NCBI GenBank assembly: GCA_032622095.1
Contig: CP136061.1
Location: 116,384,754-116,448,753 of the forward strand
From: Siphonodentalium dalli
Lineage: Eukaryota; Mollusca; Scaphopoda; Gadilida; Siphonodentaliidae
Reading direction: 5' to 3'
Length of the DNA stretch: 64,000 nucleotides
Part shown: piece after piece, positions 41,537 through 54,085 of the stretch
How the letters are laid out: each line of letters begins with the position of its first letter
How positions within the stretch are numbered: the first letter of the stretch is position 1
Made by a program: the position numbers and the translations under genes
Notes under the pieces: generated by a model
Seen by the model: only the letters and a program-made list of their open reading frames with translations
Told to the model about the DNA's origin: nothing
Database searches by the model: none

Positions 41537-44333
41537 AGCTCAACTTACTTGTAAGTTTGAGCTATTGCCATGGTTTGGCGTCCGTCGTCCGTGTGTCCGT
41601 GTGTGCGTGTGTCCGTGTGTCCGTGTGTCCGTCAACAATTTCCCTTGGCGCGGGCTACAGGTTGTACCTTTGGTCTGATCTTCATGAAATTTGTCATGAA
41701 TGTTGACATTGACATGTAGATGGGAACGAGTCATTTTTGGGTCATTCGGCCAAAAAACATGGCCGCTGGCAGCCATCTTGGATTTCAAGATTCAATCCAT
41801 TGGCGCGGCCTACAGGTCGTACTGTTCATCTGATCATCATGAAATTTGTCATTGATGTTAATAATGACATGTAGATGGGAACGAGTGATTTTGGGGTCGT
41901 TCGGCCAAAAAACATGGCTGCCAGCAGCCATCTTGGATTTTACTCTTTGCATGACTAAATCCTTTGGCGCGGGCTACAGGTCGTTTTTTTGGTCGGAAGT
42001 TTATGAAATTTGTCATGGATGTTAACACTGTCATGTAGATGGGAACGAGTGATTTTGGAGTTGTTCGGCCAAAAAACATGGCCACCAGCAGCCATCTTGG
42101 ATTTTACTCTTTGCATGACTAAATCCTTTGGCGCGGGCTACAGGTTGTACCTTTGGTCTAATCTTTATGAAATTTGTCATGAATGTTGACATTGACATGT
42201 AGATGGGAACGAATCAATGTGGGGTCATTCGGCCAAAAAACATGGCCGCTGGTGGCCATCTTAGATTTCAAAATTCAATCCATTGGCGCGGGCTACAGGT
42301 CGTACTGTTCGTCTGATCATCATGAAATTTGTCATGGATGTTAATATTCACATGTAGATGGGAACGAGTCATTTTGGGGTTGTTCGGCCAATAAACATGG
42401 CCACCAGCAGCCATCTTGGATTTTACTCTTTGCATGACTAAATCCTTTGGCGCGGGCTACAGGTCGTAGCTTCGATCGGAACATCATGAAATTGGTCATG
42501 GATGTTAACAATGACATGTAGATGGGAACGAGTGATTTTGGGGTCGTTCGGCCGAAAAACATGGCCGCCAGCAGCCATCTTGGATTTTACTCTTTGCATG
42601 ACTAAATCCTTTGGCCCGGGCTACAGGTCGTACCTTTGGTCTGATCTTTATGAAATTTGTCATGAATGTTGACATTGATGTGTAGATGGGAACGAGTCAT
42701 TTTGGGGTCATTCTGCCAAAAAACATGGCCGCTGGCAGCCATCTTGGATTTCAAGATTCAATCCATTGGCGCGGGCTACAGGTCGTACTGTTCGTCTGAT
42801 CATCATGAAATTTGTCATGGATGTTAATATTGACATGTAGATGGGAACGAGTCGTTTTGGGGTTGTTCGGCCAATAAACATGGCCACCAGCAGCCATCTT
42901 GGATTTTACTCTTTGCATGACTTAATCCTTTGGCGCGGGCTACAGGTCGTAGCTTCGATCGGAACATCATGAAATTTGTCATGGATGTTAACAATGACAT
43001 GTAGATGGGAACGAGTGATTTTGGGGTCGTTCGGCCGAAAAACATGGCCGCCAGCAGCCATCTTGGATTTTACTCTTTGCATGACTAAATCCTTTGGCCC
43101 GGGCTACAGGTCGTACCTTTGGTCTGATCTTTATGAAATTTGTCATGAATGTTGACATTGACATGTAGATGGGAACGAGTCATTTTGGGGTCATTCGGCC
43201 TAAAAACATGGCCCCTGGCAGCCATCTTGGATTTCAAGATTCAATCCATTGGCACGGGCTACAGATCGTACTGTTCGCCTGATCATCATGAAATTTGTCA
43301 TTGATGTTAATAATGACATGTAGATGGCAACAAGTGATTTTGGTGTCGTTCGGCCCAAAAAACATGGCCGCCAGCAGCCATCTTGGATTTTACTCTTTGC
43401 ATGACTAAATCCTTTGGCGCGGGCTACAGGTTGTACCTTTGGTCTAATCTTTATGAAATTTGTCATGAATGTTGACATTGACATGTAGATGGGAACGAAT
43501 CATTGTCGGGTCATTCGGCCAAAAAACATGGCTGCTGGCGGCCATCTTGGATTTCAAAATTCAATCCATTGGCGCGGGCTACAGGTCGTACTGTTCGTCT
43601 GATCATCATGAAATTTGTCATGAATGATAACAATGACATGTAGATGGGATCGAGTCGTTTTGGGGTCATTTGGTAAAAAAACATGGCCACCAGCAGCCAT
43701 CTTGGATTTTACTCTTTGCATGACTAAATCCTTTGGTGCGGGCTACAGGTCGTAGCTTTGGTCAAATGGTCATGAAATTTGTCATTAATTATAACAATGA
43801 CATGTAGATGGGAACGAGTCGTTTTGGGGTCATTCGGTCAAAAAACATTGCCACCAGCATTTAACTTTTTGCATGACTAAATCCTTTGGCGTGGGCTACA
43901 GGTCATACCTTTGGTCTGATATTTATTAAATTTGTCATGAATGTTGACATTGACATGTAGATGGGAACGAATCATTGTGGGGTCATTCGGCCAAAAAACA
44001 TGGCTGCCAGCGGCCATCTTGGATTTCAAAATTCAATCCATTGGCGCGGTCTACAGGTCGTACTGTTTGTTCGTCTGATCATCATGAAATTTGTATGTCG
44101 TAGCTTTGGTCAGATCTTCATAAAATTTGTCATGGATGTTAACAATTATACGTAGATGGGAACGAGTTCTTTTGGGGTCAATTGGCCAAAAAAAATGGCC
44201 ACCAGCAGCCATCTTGTATTTTACTCTTTGCATCACTAAATCCTTTGGCGCATGTTAGACATTTCAATTAGCACCTTTCCTATTCCTCCATTTACTGTCA
44301 ACCATTAAATTATTCCCCTACCTAAGTTGAGCT
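41537..44333. mobile_element. Element with inverted ends AGCTCAACTTA carrying a 161-bp tandem array
   Basis: AGCTCAACTTA (41537-41547) and TAAGTTGAGCT (44323-44333) bound 2.8 kb. After a GTCCGTGTGTCC tract lie about 17 units of ~161 bp, each with GGCGCGGGCTACAGGTCGTA, GAAATTTGTCATGAATGTT, GACATGTAGATGGGAACGAG and AGCAGCCATCTTGGATTT. Three unit types alternate, so near-identical blocks recur every 483 bp (e.g. 42341 and 42824). Minus-strand open frames across the array are by-products. Similar satellite-bearing elements, such as the pearl group, are known in bivalves, but I cannot confirm membership. Confidence 0.85.
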
Positions 44334-45017
44334 ACAGTGTCATTGACACTTTCATTTTATACACGTGTAATCCTACTCTCAATGAAAGCGTGTATTAACT
44401 GCATCTGTCAGTTTGTTCATCCATCAGGCTTGATGACTTGAACAAATATGAAACAATTTCAGTAATTTTTGGTATACATGTACAAGTTGCTTTCCACAGT
44501 CTCTCAAATCAGTGGGCAAATCGGGTTTTTCCACCAGTTTCTCCCGTATTTTTTGTCTGAGATATTGGCCTTCGTTTGTCAATTTGTCACAATTTTTGTC
44601 CATCCAGCTTGATAAATCAAACAAATATGAACTGATTTCAATAATTTTTGGCTTACAAGTTGCTTGCCACAATATCTGAAATCCGTGAGCAAACAAGATT
44701 TATCCCAATTTATTTGCCTGAGTTATGGCCCTTCTTTCGTAAATTATCTGTAATTTTTGTTTTGTCTGGCCTGATAACTGAAACAAATATGAACTGATTT
44801 AATAATTGTCACCCATAATTCTGTTGTCCCCCGATATTGCATCAGAGGACTATAGTAATGACCCTCATCCATGCATCCATGTGTCCGTCTGTCCGGATCT
44901 TTATTCCATGTATACTTTTAAAACTGAGTGGGAGAAACCATTTATTATAGCAAGGGTTGAAGAATCCAACTTTATATTATTCACATTGTGCACTATATTG
45001 GAACCATGTAAGTCCCT
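44334..45017. repeat. Family G-related modules
   Basis: Three modules with TTGAACAAATATGAAAC, (A/T)TTTCAGTAATTTTTGG and TTTGTCTGAGATATTGGCC follow the array. They resemble 30190-30715. A short tail, ACTGAGTGGGAGAAACCATT, matches Family F. No gene. Confidence 0.5.
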
Positions 45018-45281
45018 TTAACCCAACAATGATTGGAGCTTCCTGAAATTTTTTGAAAACCCTGTGCCAATGAATTCTCTTATATATGAGAGTCTCCCAT
45101 AGGGAGCCCTGCACTTTTAAGAGAATGCTTTGGAATAACAATATACAAACTTGACCGTGTAAGCCAGTGCATTCTCTTATATATGTGAGGCTCCCTATGG
45201 AAGACTCGCATATATAAGAGAATGCACTGGCACATGATTTTTAATGCTGCACCAGCGCAACTCACATCATGAAAGGGTTAA
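45018..45281. mobile_element. Family P element, S-type, complete
   Basis: TTAA at 45018-45021 and 45278-45281. Start CCCAACAATGATTGGAGC, end CATCATGAAAGGG. Both hairpins are present. Confidence 0.82.
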
Positions 45282-45539
45282 GAGATTATCAGCCAATAGA
45301 TAATATATTCTTCTTGTGTTTGCTCCATGTGTTTATCGAGAGACACAGGTAGTGACTTTAGGCCTTTGGTGTTGACTGAATGTACAGACGTAACCCTTAC
45401 AGCTGAGTGTAGAGTGGATGTTTGACATTTGGGATATTTGCAGAGATGCAGATCCCACTTGTGTGCTGCACAAATGCATTCTAATCTCCCATTCATCAAA
45501 TAGGCAGGTACCCAGGCCATAGTAAAATAAGGTTTGTTT

Positions 45540-45992
45540 CAAGCCTGCAAATAGTGTGTCTGTCATTTGCATAATGAGGTCCCCAGAGGGTGAATTTAGT
45601 GATAGTAATGCGGGATAAATAATGCTATCCCGCACAGCGGGATAGCATCACAAAATTCACCCTCTGGGGACTTCATTCTGCTTAGGCCTCATTTTCTGAG
45701 AAGTATCAAATCAACATTGTTTTTAGTTACTTTTTCCCTTCTGTTTAGTTTCTATGTCCCCTAATTTTCAGAAGATAAAATGCACAATCGAGGCGACTAA
45801 TGGGTGAACATCACCAACTTCAATTGGGGAACAATGTGATCCTAGGTCTCCTATAGCAGTTGAGGCCTAAGCAGAATGAGGTTCCCAGAGGGTGAATTTG
45901 GTGATGCTAGCACACCATGCAGGATAGCGTCACTAAATTCACCCTCTGGGGACCTCATTCTGCAAATGACAGACACCCTATTTGCAAACTTG
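45540..45992. mobile_element. Family H, long form, exact 8-bp target duplication GTTTGTTT
   Basis: The 453-bp element is flanked by GTTTGTTT (45532-45539, 45993-46000). Hairpin 1 has an extra GCGGGATAAATAATGCTATCC loop. Confidence 0.88.
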
Positions 45993-46637
45993 GTTTGTTT
46001 TCTCTCTCTATCTCAATTTAAACATGCCTATCCAAATTACTGTATGTGCATATTTAAAAAAAATATGGTCTGTCTCTTCCCTGAACTGTATCGTAAGTCA
46101 ACGTGACCAGTCAACACACATTTCTTTCACAAAGATATATTTTTATTATGAAAATTTCTGTCCACAAACTTGGACCTGAATTTCTATTAATTTTAGAATA
46201 TTTGATAATGTTTTATTGAAAACATGTGTTTTAGGAAAAAAATTCTACTCAATGTTGAACACCTACTCAATGTTGAAAGGGTGGGTAGGAAAATGGGAAA
46301 CACGATATCCTTTAATAATGGCCCTAGCTATCTGAAGTGCTTATTCACCAGTGAAATCCCATGTAGGCTTTAGCTATGACTGACTTATCTTGGGTGTTCA
46401 TTGACTAGAATCTTACACAAATTGTAACCCTTATCTGAGACCCCTCACATATCTCTTCTTAACATATCCAGATGAGCATATCAGCCATTTTTCTTTCTAA
46501 TCTGAGTAACTCTATTAAAACATTTTGTTTTTAAATACCCAGATCTTGTATTATTAGCAGATAAATAATGATTTTGTTTATAATGTCCAAAAAAAATAAT
46601 CATATCAACTGAATGGTGAAATATTTCATTCTAAATG

Positions 46638-46877
46638 CAAGCCTTGAAATAGGGTGTCTGTCATTTGCAGAATGAGGTCCCCAGAGGGTGAATTTAGTGA
46701 TGCTACCCCGCATAGTGGGCTAGCATCACCAAATTCACCCTCTGGGGACCTCATTCTGCTTACAACTCAGCAGAATGAGGTTCCCAGAGGGTGAATTTGC
46801 TATGTGGGGTTGCATCACTAAATTCACCCTCTGGGGACCTCATTCTGCAAATGACAGGCACACTATTTCAAGGCTTG
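46638..46877. mobile_element. Family H, short form, exact 8-bp target duplication TCTAAATG
   Basis: The 240-bp element is flanked by TCTAAATG (46630-46637, 46878-46885). Hairpin 2 has lost about 14 bp of its left arm. Confidence 0.9.
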
Positions 46878-47154
46878 TCTAAATGACTTAGATTGAGCTT
46901 TTTAACCATGTTACAAGCCATTTACTATTGATAGAAGATGATTTATTTTGTTTCACGTATCTAAAAGATTTGCTATCTGTGGATAATTGTGCACAACAAG
47001 GAAATTACATGCTGTTTATGATACTGGAACCTGTGTTAAATATGCATGTTTAGTTGAATATTTGCCAACAAAATTAATGTTTAATTTGGTGCGTAAAAAG
47101 TTGAAAAATGCACTTTACTGCACGTAACTACTGCTTTAACCCTTAACTGAAAGG

Positions 47155-47515
47155 TTAAAGACATATTATGGACTTATATCATTGAATAGCATAAGTTTAT
47201 TTCCAAACACTATCCCCATTGGAAGAATGTAGCAATGAACTAAGATTGTCGAAAATTCCAGCCATATCGACTACCATTTCAATGAACACAATGATTTAAC
47301 TATGCACAAATGTGAATATATATTACTTTATTTGGGATGCGATTTTGGGCATAAACATTACGACAATGATTGCACCAATAGTGGTCACTGTGTGCAGTTA
47401 GTTTATAACAATGACGCTGTTTCTGACTATTTGGATATCAAATTTATGAAAATAAGTTATTTTGGCATGAATATTCGTAATTCTGTCATCAGCGAAGTGT
47501 TTCACATCACTTTAA
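47155..47515. repeat. Family R copy, inverted
   Basis: TTAAAGACATATTATGGACT to GTGTTTCACATCACTTTAA. An open frame crosses it only because of chance lack of stops. Confidence 0.75.
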
Positions 47516-48403
47516 GAAGATGAACAGGAAGATATGAGCACTCCATGGGGGTATGCTAGCACTCTTTAGTGCAACCTCTTGTTTTCGTCTATTTTGTTTC
47601 CATTAGTTCATCATGTTTAAACTCAAGTGACTGATTGTCTCTTCATTATAATTGTTCTGTTTACCTGAAATCTCATGCTCTGCACTTTGAGACATACAAA
47701 CTTTTTCTTCTGCACAGCAGTTATAGAAACCAGCAGCGCGCCTTAGGTGCAGGTGAACGATGTCATCTATTTTTATTCTATATCCATCAGTGATTTTTCA
47801 AAGAACGTGGGTATGGATTTTGGAGAAATTGTCACGTGACTTCCGGTTAGCAACTGGGTGGAGATTACCAAAGCGCGGAATCGGGAATGGACCATCGTGA
47901 TGAAAATTAAATTATCTACTTAAAAACTTATGAAGAATTCCCATGTGATATAGGCCTATTAGTTTCATTTAGACCAATTTCGTCATGACAAGATTTCTGA
48001 TGTCATTTATGTCATTTTGGATTTGTGGGCCAGAATCCAGACAAGATTGCACAACCCAAGATAAGTTTTGTTATGTCACCTCCGTCAGTACACTGCCTGA
48101 TGTTACATGCATTATTGTTAGCATTATGTCGCAGATAAAAGGAAAATTTGAGGCATATCATGTGTGGTTGCTGCACAACGTGTCACGTATGATTCATATT
48201 ACTAGCTTAACCACCATTGGGGCACATAGGGATAGCTTTCCTTGTATATATGTTCATGTCAACACTCTAATTTGGTACTTTGTTGTGCTATGTGAGTATT
48301 AAATCAATCAATCTTAACACACTAGGCACTTCATTTGTTGGTCTTCCACAGAGGGAACAGATAAATTGCTCCCCACCTGTCTCCAGCTAGCACAGGTATC
48401 ACT
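47516..48403. other. No supported gene; Family G end at 47549-47583
   Basis: GGGGGTATGCTAGCACTC then CAACCTCTTGTTTT is the right end of a Family G-type repeat. The open frame 47985-48302 (105 codons) has no recognisable domain. Confidence 0.4.
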
Positions 48404-48511
48404 CTGAGAGCTTTCCGATGAATGGCAACAAGCCACATTTCCCACTAAATCCTGAAAAATACCCATAATTCTGCTGTGGTTAAGGAGTTGATTATTTAGG
48501 GCATTACTGTA
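48404..48511. mobile_element. Family M, right half
   Basis: From GAGAGCTTTCCGATGAATGG to GGGCATTACTGTA. The left arm is missing. Confidence 0.75.
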
Positions 48512-49001
48512 TTATACATATTGTATTACAACTAACCCCTGTGGTACATACCATTATCTTATTATGTCATCAGATTAGGTTTAAATTGGCCTTCAAATCT
48601 CACTCTCCTCCTTGATCAGTCCTTGGCACTCTGGCTAAACACCCACTAAACACTGGCTTCCCATTTATAAACAGCCTGATTGCTAACAGCCATTAAATTG
48701 TTTCCCCAAGTCTGCTTATAGTTTGTATACTTCCACCAAAATATTTGCAAACGCATTAAGAACTTTGCCTAAGTGATTCTTAATTGTCTGTTCTATGTGG
48801 GATGGATGTTAGTTTCTGTTTATTGTGGGAGTCATTTGGATAATTTCAGAGAAAACAGTTTGAACTTAATGATAGCTTTAAAGGTAGTAGCAGCTTTGAG
48901 CCTTAATTTGTAGTGTTTAATTTCAATCTTGGGATCAACATAGCATTGAATGGCTTCACATATGGTTAAAATGTCTTAAAATATCAAATGTTGACCATTA
49001 G

Positions 49002-49345
49002 TTAACCCTTTCATGGCGGGAGCCTCTGTTGGTGCAGTATTAAAAATCCTGTGCCAGTGCATTCTCTTATACAGTCTACCATACACTGCCAGATAATTGC
49101 CTCAGATCTGAGGAGAAACACAGTGCAAGGTCATTAAAATTATTCCTTCCACAACACAGTTCCTGGGCATACATGTATATGCTATACTGTATATATTTGA
49201 GTCTTCCATAGGGAGCCTCGCATATATAAGAAAATGCACTGGCTTACAAGGTCAATGTAAATATTGTTAGGCCAATGTATTCTCTTATATATGCGAGGCT
49301 CTCTAAGGGTTTTCATAAGAACTCAGGAAGCTCCAGTCGTGATAA
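49002..49345. mobile_element. Family P element with a nested 118-bp TA-flanked insertion
   Basis: TTAACCCTTTCATGGCGGGA opens the element. The first hairpin arm CATTCTCTTATA is interrupted at 49072-49189 by CAGTCTACCATACAC...TATGCTATACTG, which has TA on either side, and then continues TATATTTGAGTC. The right TTAA has decayed (GTCGTGATAACATAA). Confidence 0.72.
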
Positions 49346-49417
49346 CATAAATAATACTTTTCAAGGAGATGCACATCAGCTGTTGCAACCTTATTCTGAA
49401 AGATATCAAAGTATGCA

Positions 49418-49702
49418 TTAATGACCACATTGTGATAGTTACAGTTATGCCCTGTGCCAATGCATTCTCTTATATATGCGAGTCGACCATAGGTCGCCTC
49501 GCATATATAAGAGAATGCATTGGCCTAAAAAAAATCTTTTTTTAACACTTTTTACCATTTTTTCTTACATTCTTTAACAATTTTATAATTTTAAATGTGT
49601 TAAGCCAATGCATTCTCTTATATATGCGAGGCGACCTATGGTCGACTCGCATATATAAGAGAATGCATTGGCACAGGGCCCTTCTGTTGGGTAAAGGGTT
49701 AA
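49418..49702. mobile_element. Family P element, D-type, left-truncated
   Basis: Starts at ATTAATGACCACATTGTGAT, lacking the outer 120 bp, and ends TTGGGTAAAGGGTTAA. Both hairpins are intact. Confidence 0.82.
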
Positions 49703-50268
49703 ATTGCTAAAATCCATGTGTTTGTTTCTGCCTGGTTTACATAGCAACGATTTGATAAAAGCAATTTGCTATAATGCTATCCAGGTCTGTACTGAGTTTG
49801 TCAAGATTAAAAATTTCTTGAATTTATCTGCTGGTACTTATATTACCTGATTTACTAATATTAGATATTTGCAGTTGATTGATGGACTGAGATTTTACCC
49901 CTAGCAGCTATAGGAGTCCCATTCCCCCCAACCCCTAGCGGAAACCCTGAATGCATGATCAGAGAAAGATGGAGAAATAATTTTCATATCTCCTGAAAAC
50001 TGCATGGCTCAATTCCATGTTTTAAATCCAAAATGGACAGCTTATAATTATGCACATGGAACCAAATAGGGACTCATAAGTATGATAAATTATCATTGAA
50101 AATATTCAATGCATGTTTCACTCTGTCTATTTACATATATAAAATTTAATTCACAAATAGTTTATACAAAACATTAAAACTAGTCATGTCCATTTAATTT
50201 ACAGGCTTATTGTCTATTTTACACCAAATAGTTTTTGTTTCCATGTTGTCTGTGCACAAATTCCACAA

Positions 50269-50668
50269 TTAACCCTTTACCCAACAAACCGGCCAGAACC
50301 GGCCAAATAAAGCTTCAACAGCCTAAAATATCTTCGGTCTGTCTCAATAGAACCATACAAATATGGATATCATTGGAACCGGCTCCTTGACCACATTGTG
50401 ATAGTTACAGTTATGCCCTGTGCCAATGCATTCTCTTATATATGCGAGTCGACCATAGGTCGCCTCGCATATATAAGAGAATGCATTGGCCTAAAAAAAA
50501 TCTTTTTTTAACACGTTTTACCATTTTTTCTTACATTCTTTAACAATTTTATAATTTTTAATGTGTTAAGCCAATGCATTCTCTTATATATGCGAGGTGA
50601 CCTATGGTCGACTCGCATATATAAGAGAATGCATTGGCACAGGGCCGTTCTGTTGGGTAAAGGGTTAA
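50269..50668. mobile_element. Family P element, D-type, complete
   Basis: TTAA at both ends, start CCCTTTACCCAACAAACC, end TTGGGTAAAGGG. It is near-identical to 58368-58759, and to 55985-56385 in reverse, implying recent spread. Confidence 0.88.
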
Positions 50669-50882
50669 GAAGTCTCAGAACCGGCTTGTTAAAGAGTTGA
50701 TCAGTTCAGAAATGGGGCAAACTTTGTTTTAAAACTTAATAAATTATTCTTTAATATTCTGAAGACCAGCAACTTTGACTGGCATGGCATGCAGGGCATG
50801 CAAGGGGGAAGTTCCACCGAAATCTAGGCCCAAACCCCACTGAGATCGACACCTGGCCCTTGAGAGGCCTGTTAAGTACATG

Positions 50883-51039
50883 TACAGTAATGCCCTAAAT
50901 AATCGACTCTTTAACATGCACAGCAAAATTATGAGAGCTTTCCGATGAATGGCAACAAGCCATATTTCTGACTAAATCCTGAAAAATGACCCATAATTCT
51001 GCTGTTGTTAAGGAGTCGATTATTTAGGGCATTACTGTA
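50883..51039. mobile_element. Family M, left arm shortened
   Basis: TACAGTAATGCCCTAAATAA to GGGCATTACTGTA with part of the left arm deleted. A Family H fragment (CACCCTCTGGGGACCTCATT) follows at 51055-51130. Confidence 0.78.
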
Positions 51040-51130
51040 TATTGACTCAGTTCTATGCGCAGGGCAGCGTCATTAATTTCACCCTCTGGGGACCTCATTC
51101 TACAAATGTCCAGCACCATATTCTCAGGCC

Positions 51131-52331
51131 TGCCACCCCCCCCCCTCCTCCGGCTAACGTAAAGCAAGACAAACAGCTACCACTTTGCCCCACTCAGTCT
51201 GGCACCACTGGATATTTTACAGGGGTATCAGTTTTAACTCCCACTATGAAGAAAAGTGAAATATATGCCAATGAAAAATAATATCCATAAAAACAGGATG
51301 ACACCAACACTAATACTCACACAAGTAAGATGCTATGAAAATAATACCCATTAAAACAGGGTGTCATGAAAATAATCCCCACTAAATAAAACTATCAAAA
51401 ATCCCTCATTTAAAAGAGCACAAGCGATTGGACGAAAGGAGAGACCTAATAACTACAAGCTGATGTAAACCTCAATTAGATTTGGTCTTCTGGTAGTGAA
51501 AAATATTTTCTAATTTCTTATCTCAATCAGAAGACTCTAATTATAGCATGGTTATCAGGGGGAGTTTTAATGAAAATGTGTCATAAACTTGTGTATATGT
51601 GAGCATTCATAGAGTTCCCATCATGCTTATCTCGGTGTAGATAGATAGAGTGAATTATACCTACTGTTTACTTGTGCTATATAAATCAGAGATTATTGGC
51701 CAAAGCCCATTATCTTGATGTGATGGAACCCAATCATTGCCTGTCCCGCCTGCGTCCCACCCACATCTAAAGCATAAAACCTACTCTCCGGCCGCGCCTG
51801 ATGGAAGGAAACTACTATCCCACCCGCAAACGGAACATAAAACCTATATTGAGAGTAAAATGGATAAATTTATACAAAAAAACAACTCCCTGTGAGGTTT
51901 ACCGTAGTCTAGTTTCATTCTGGAAGGAATTTGGCTTTGTCTGCAGTTTTAGAGATTTTGAAATGCCCACAGAGCCAAGTCTGGATATAGTGTGTCTGAT
52001 TTTGCAGAATTACATGTAGGCCACCAGACGGTGAAATTATGACGCTATCCCGCAGTCGGCTAGCATCACCAAATTCTAAAGATACTTTCCAGAGAATATG
52101 AGGCCTAAGCAGAATGGCTTCCACAGAGGGTGAATTTATTGATGCTAGCCCACTATATGGTCGCTTGTTGACCTTATTATCTGAACATTTCCTATGGGAA
52201 CTACTCATCAATGAGTATTTGGTATAGAAAGGGTCAAAGCTATCAGAATGGAAAAGTTTTGCTCTCAGGAAAATCTACCAGTTCCTTGTGCCAATATATT
52301 TAAAGTTTTTCTTGCTATTCTAAGAGTCATA
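51131..52331. other. No gene; Family H fragment at 51975-52170
   Basis: 51300-51970 has no feature that I can support. 51975-52170 contains TCTGGATATAGTGTGTCTGA and two degraded Family H hairpin arms. 52160-52235 shows a Family F right end (TTATTATCTGAACATTTCC, CTCATCAATGAGT, GTATAGAAAGGGTCAA). Confidence 0.5.
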
Positions 52332-52786
52332 CAAGGGTGTGTTCTGTCATTTGTAGAACGAGGTCCCCAGAGGGTGAATTGTTCTGTCATTTGCAGAACG
52401 AGGTCCCCAGAGGGTGAATTTAGTGATGCTATCCTGCTCAGCAGGCTAGCATCACCAAATTCACCCTCTGGGGACCTCATTCTGCTTAGGCCTCATCTTC
52501 TGGGAAGTATCAATAGTCTCAAATTAACATTGTTTTAGTTACTTTTTTCCCTTCTGTTTAGTTTCTATATCCTTAATTTGCAGAAGATAAAATGCAAAAT
52601 CGAGGTGACTAATGGGTGAACGTCACCAACTTCAACTGGGGAACAATGTGATCCTAGGTCTCCCATAGCAGTTGAGGCCTAAGCAGAATGAGGTTTCCAG
52701 AGGGTGAATTTGGTGACACTAGCCCACAAAATTCACCCTCTGGGGACCTAATTCTGCAAATGACAAACACATTATTTGCAAACTTG
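52332..52786. mobile_element. Family H, long form, with a 40-bp tandem duplication
   Basis: GTTCTGTCATTTG(T/C)AGAACG with the following GGTCCCCAGAGGGTGAATT occurs at 52341-52380 and again at 52381-52420. The rest follows the long form and ends TATTTGCAAACTTG. Hairpin 2 is partly deleted. Confidence 0.82.
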
Positions 52787-53376
52787 GTTACTCCCCCTTA
52801 CTCGAGATCGGGGGGGGGGGGGGGGGGGAGATCAGGTGTTGTTCAGGTGTCAAAGATACCCCCTCCCCAATCTATCTTTGACACCCAAACAATCACTGCT
52901 TTCATGAGTTCAGGAATCCACAAATGCCTTGTTATCTATTTCAGCTATTATTGGTTTCTTGGTGAGCATAAAACTTATCTCAGAAAAGATTATAAGCCTA
53001 TTTCCAGGTGTACAAGAGCATGTTTAACCCCATGCCACATACTAGCAGTTAACTCTATGTAATGAAATAGCCATTACAGTCAGTTTTAGTCATATCAGTG
53101 TAACAATAAATGTAGAGTATTGTTGTTATAATTAAGGATAAGTCAGCTATGACAGGCCGCCCTGTCAGATTCTCTGTGGGTAGACATCAGGGTTTTGGTG
53201 TATCTGACATATTTATGGATAACCTCCCTTTGATGGACCTGATAAGGGAGCAGGGATCTTATCTTACCTGCAGGGGTCCTGCCCCCTCATTCCTTCTGAC
53301 CTCACCTGTCATATCCATCTTGTTTCATTCTTGAGTATGTTTCTATCTGAGAATTCCTATTGCTTGCTACTTTGCA
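52787..53376. other. No gene; 19-bp poly-G at 52810-52828
   Basis: A G-run, then the pair GGTGTCAAAGATACCCCCTC and CTATCTTTGACACCC forming a loose hairpin. The open frame 53149-53334 has no recognisable domain. Confidence 0.45.
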
Positions 53377-53803
53377 TTAACCCTTTCATGACTGGTGCAG
53401 CATTGAAGTGCCAGTGCATTCTCTTATATATGTGAGTCTGCCATGAGGAACCTTGCATACAGTATTAAATGCCCTAAATAATCGACTCCTTAACCACAGC
53501 AGAATTATGGGTAATTTTTCAGGATTTAGTCTGAAATATGGCTTGTTGCCATTCATCGAAAAGCTCTCAGTGAGGGCTTTCGGATGAATGGCAATAAGCC
53601 ATATTTCCGACTAAATCCTGAAAAATTACTCATAATTCTGCTGTGGTTAAGGAGTCGATTATTTAGGGCATTACTGTATATAAGAGAATGCACTGGCTTA
53701 ATTACAAGGTCAAGGTAAATATTGTTAGGCCAATGCAGTCTGTGATTGCATTGGCACAGGGTTTTCGCAACATTTCAGGACGCTCAAGTCATGGAAGGGT
53801 TAA
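53377..53803. mobile_element. Family P element containing a Family M insertion
   Basis: TTAA at 53377-53380 and 53800-53803 bracket an S-type Family P element. Its arm CCTTGCATATATAAGAG is split after GCATA by a Family M copy. Removing that copy with one TA restores the consensus. Confidence 0.88.
53458..53678. mobile_element. Family M inside Family P, TA target duplication
   Basis: Left junction GCATA|CAGTATTAAATGCCC, right junction GGGCATTACTG|TATATAAG. The interrupted site is known from paralogous Family P copies, so the TA duplication is directly demonstrated. Confidence 0.9.
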
Positions 53804-54085
53804 TGTTAATTATCATGTGTGTTGCACCACAGAGATGTGGCCACCTGGTAGATTTCGGCTCTACATTTTTCAACCGCGGCCCCTGCTGTTTTAACCTTTT
53901 CATGACGGGAGCTGCGCTGGTGCAGCATTAAAGATCCATTGCCAGTGCATTCTCTTATATATGTGAATCTCCAATAGGGATCCTAGCATGTATAAGGGAA
54001 TTATCACGTGTGTTACATCCCTGAGATGTGGCTAGCTGGCGGATTTCGGCTCTGAATTTTCAACTATGGCACCTGCTTTATTCAA
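53804..54085. repeat. Direct duplication of ~85 bp around a truncated Family P element
   Basis: The sequence TTATCATGTGTGTTGCACCA ... CCTGCTGTTTTAA (about 53808-53894) recurs diverged at 54000-54083 (TTATCACGTGTGTTACATCC ... CACCTGCTTTA). Between them lies a Family P left part (TTAA at 53891). Confidence 0.65.

Noticed and set aside
41540-44236. Series of minus-strand frames with FFGRTTPKSLVPIYMS
   Set aside because: They follow the 161-bp tandem unit. Frame drift and interruptions between units show satellite DNA rather than a repetitive protein.
47302-47523. Frame containing CVQLVYNNDAV, superficially like the missing QARS1 C-terminal tail
   Set aside because: The sequence is an inverted copy of the Family R repeat (also at 2115, 18131, 39087, 39831), so the resemblance is accidental.
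47985-48302. 105-codon open frame
   Set aside because: No recognisable domain, no splice context and ordinary AT-rich composition. Length is compatible with chance.
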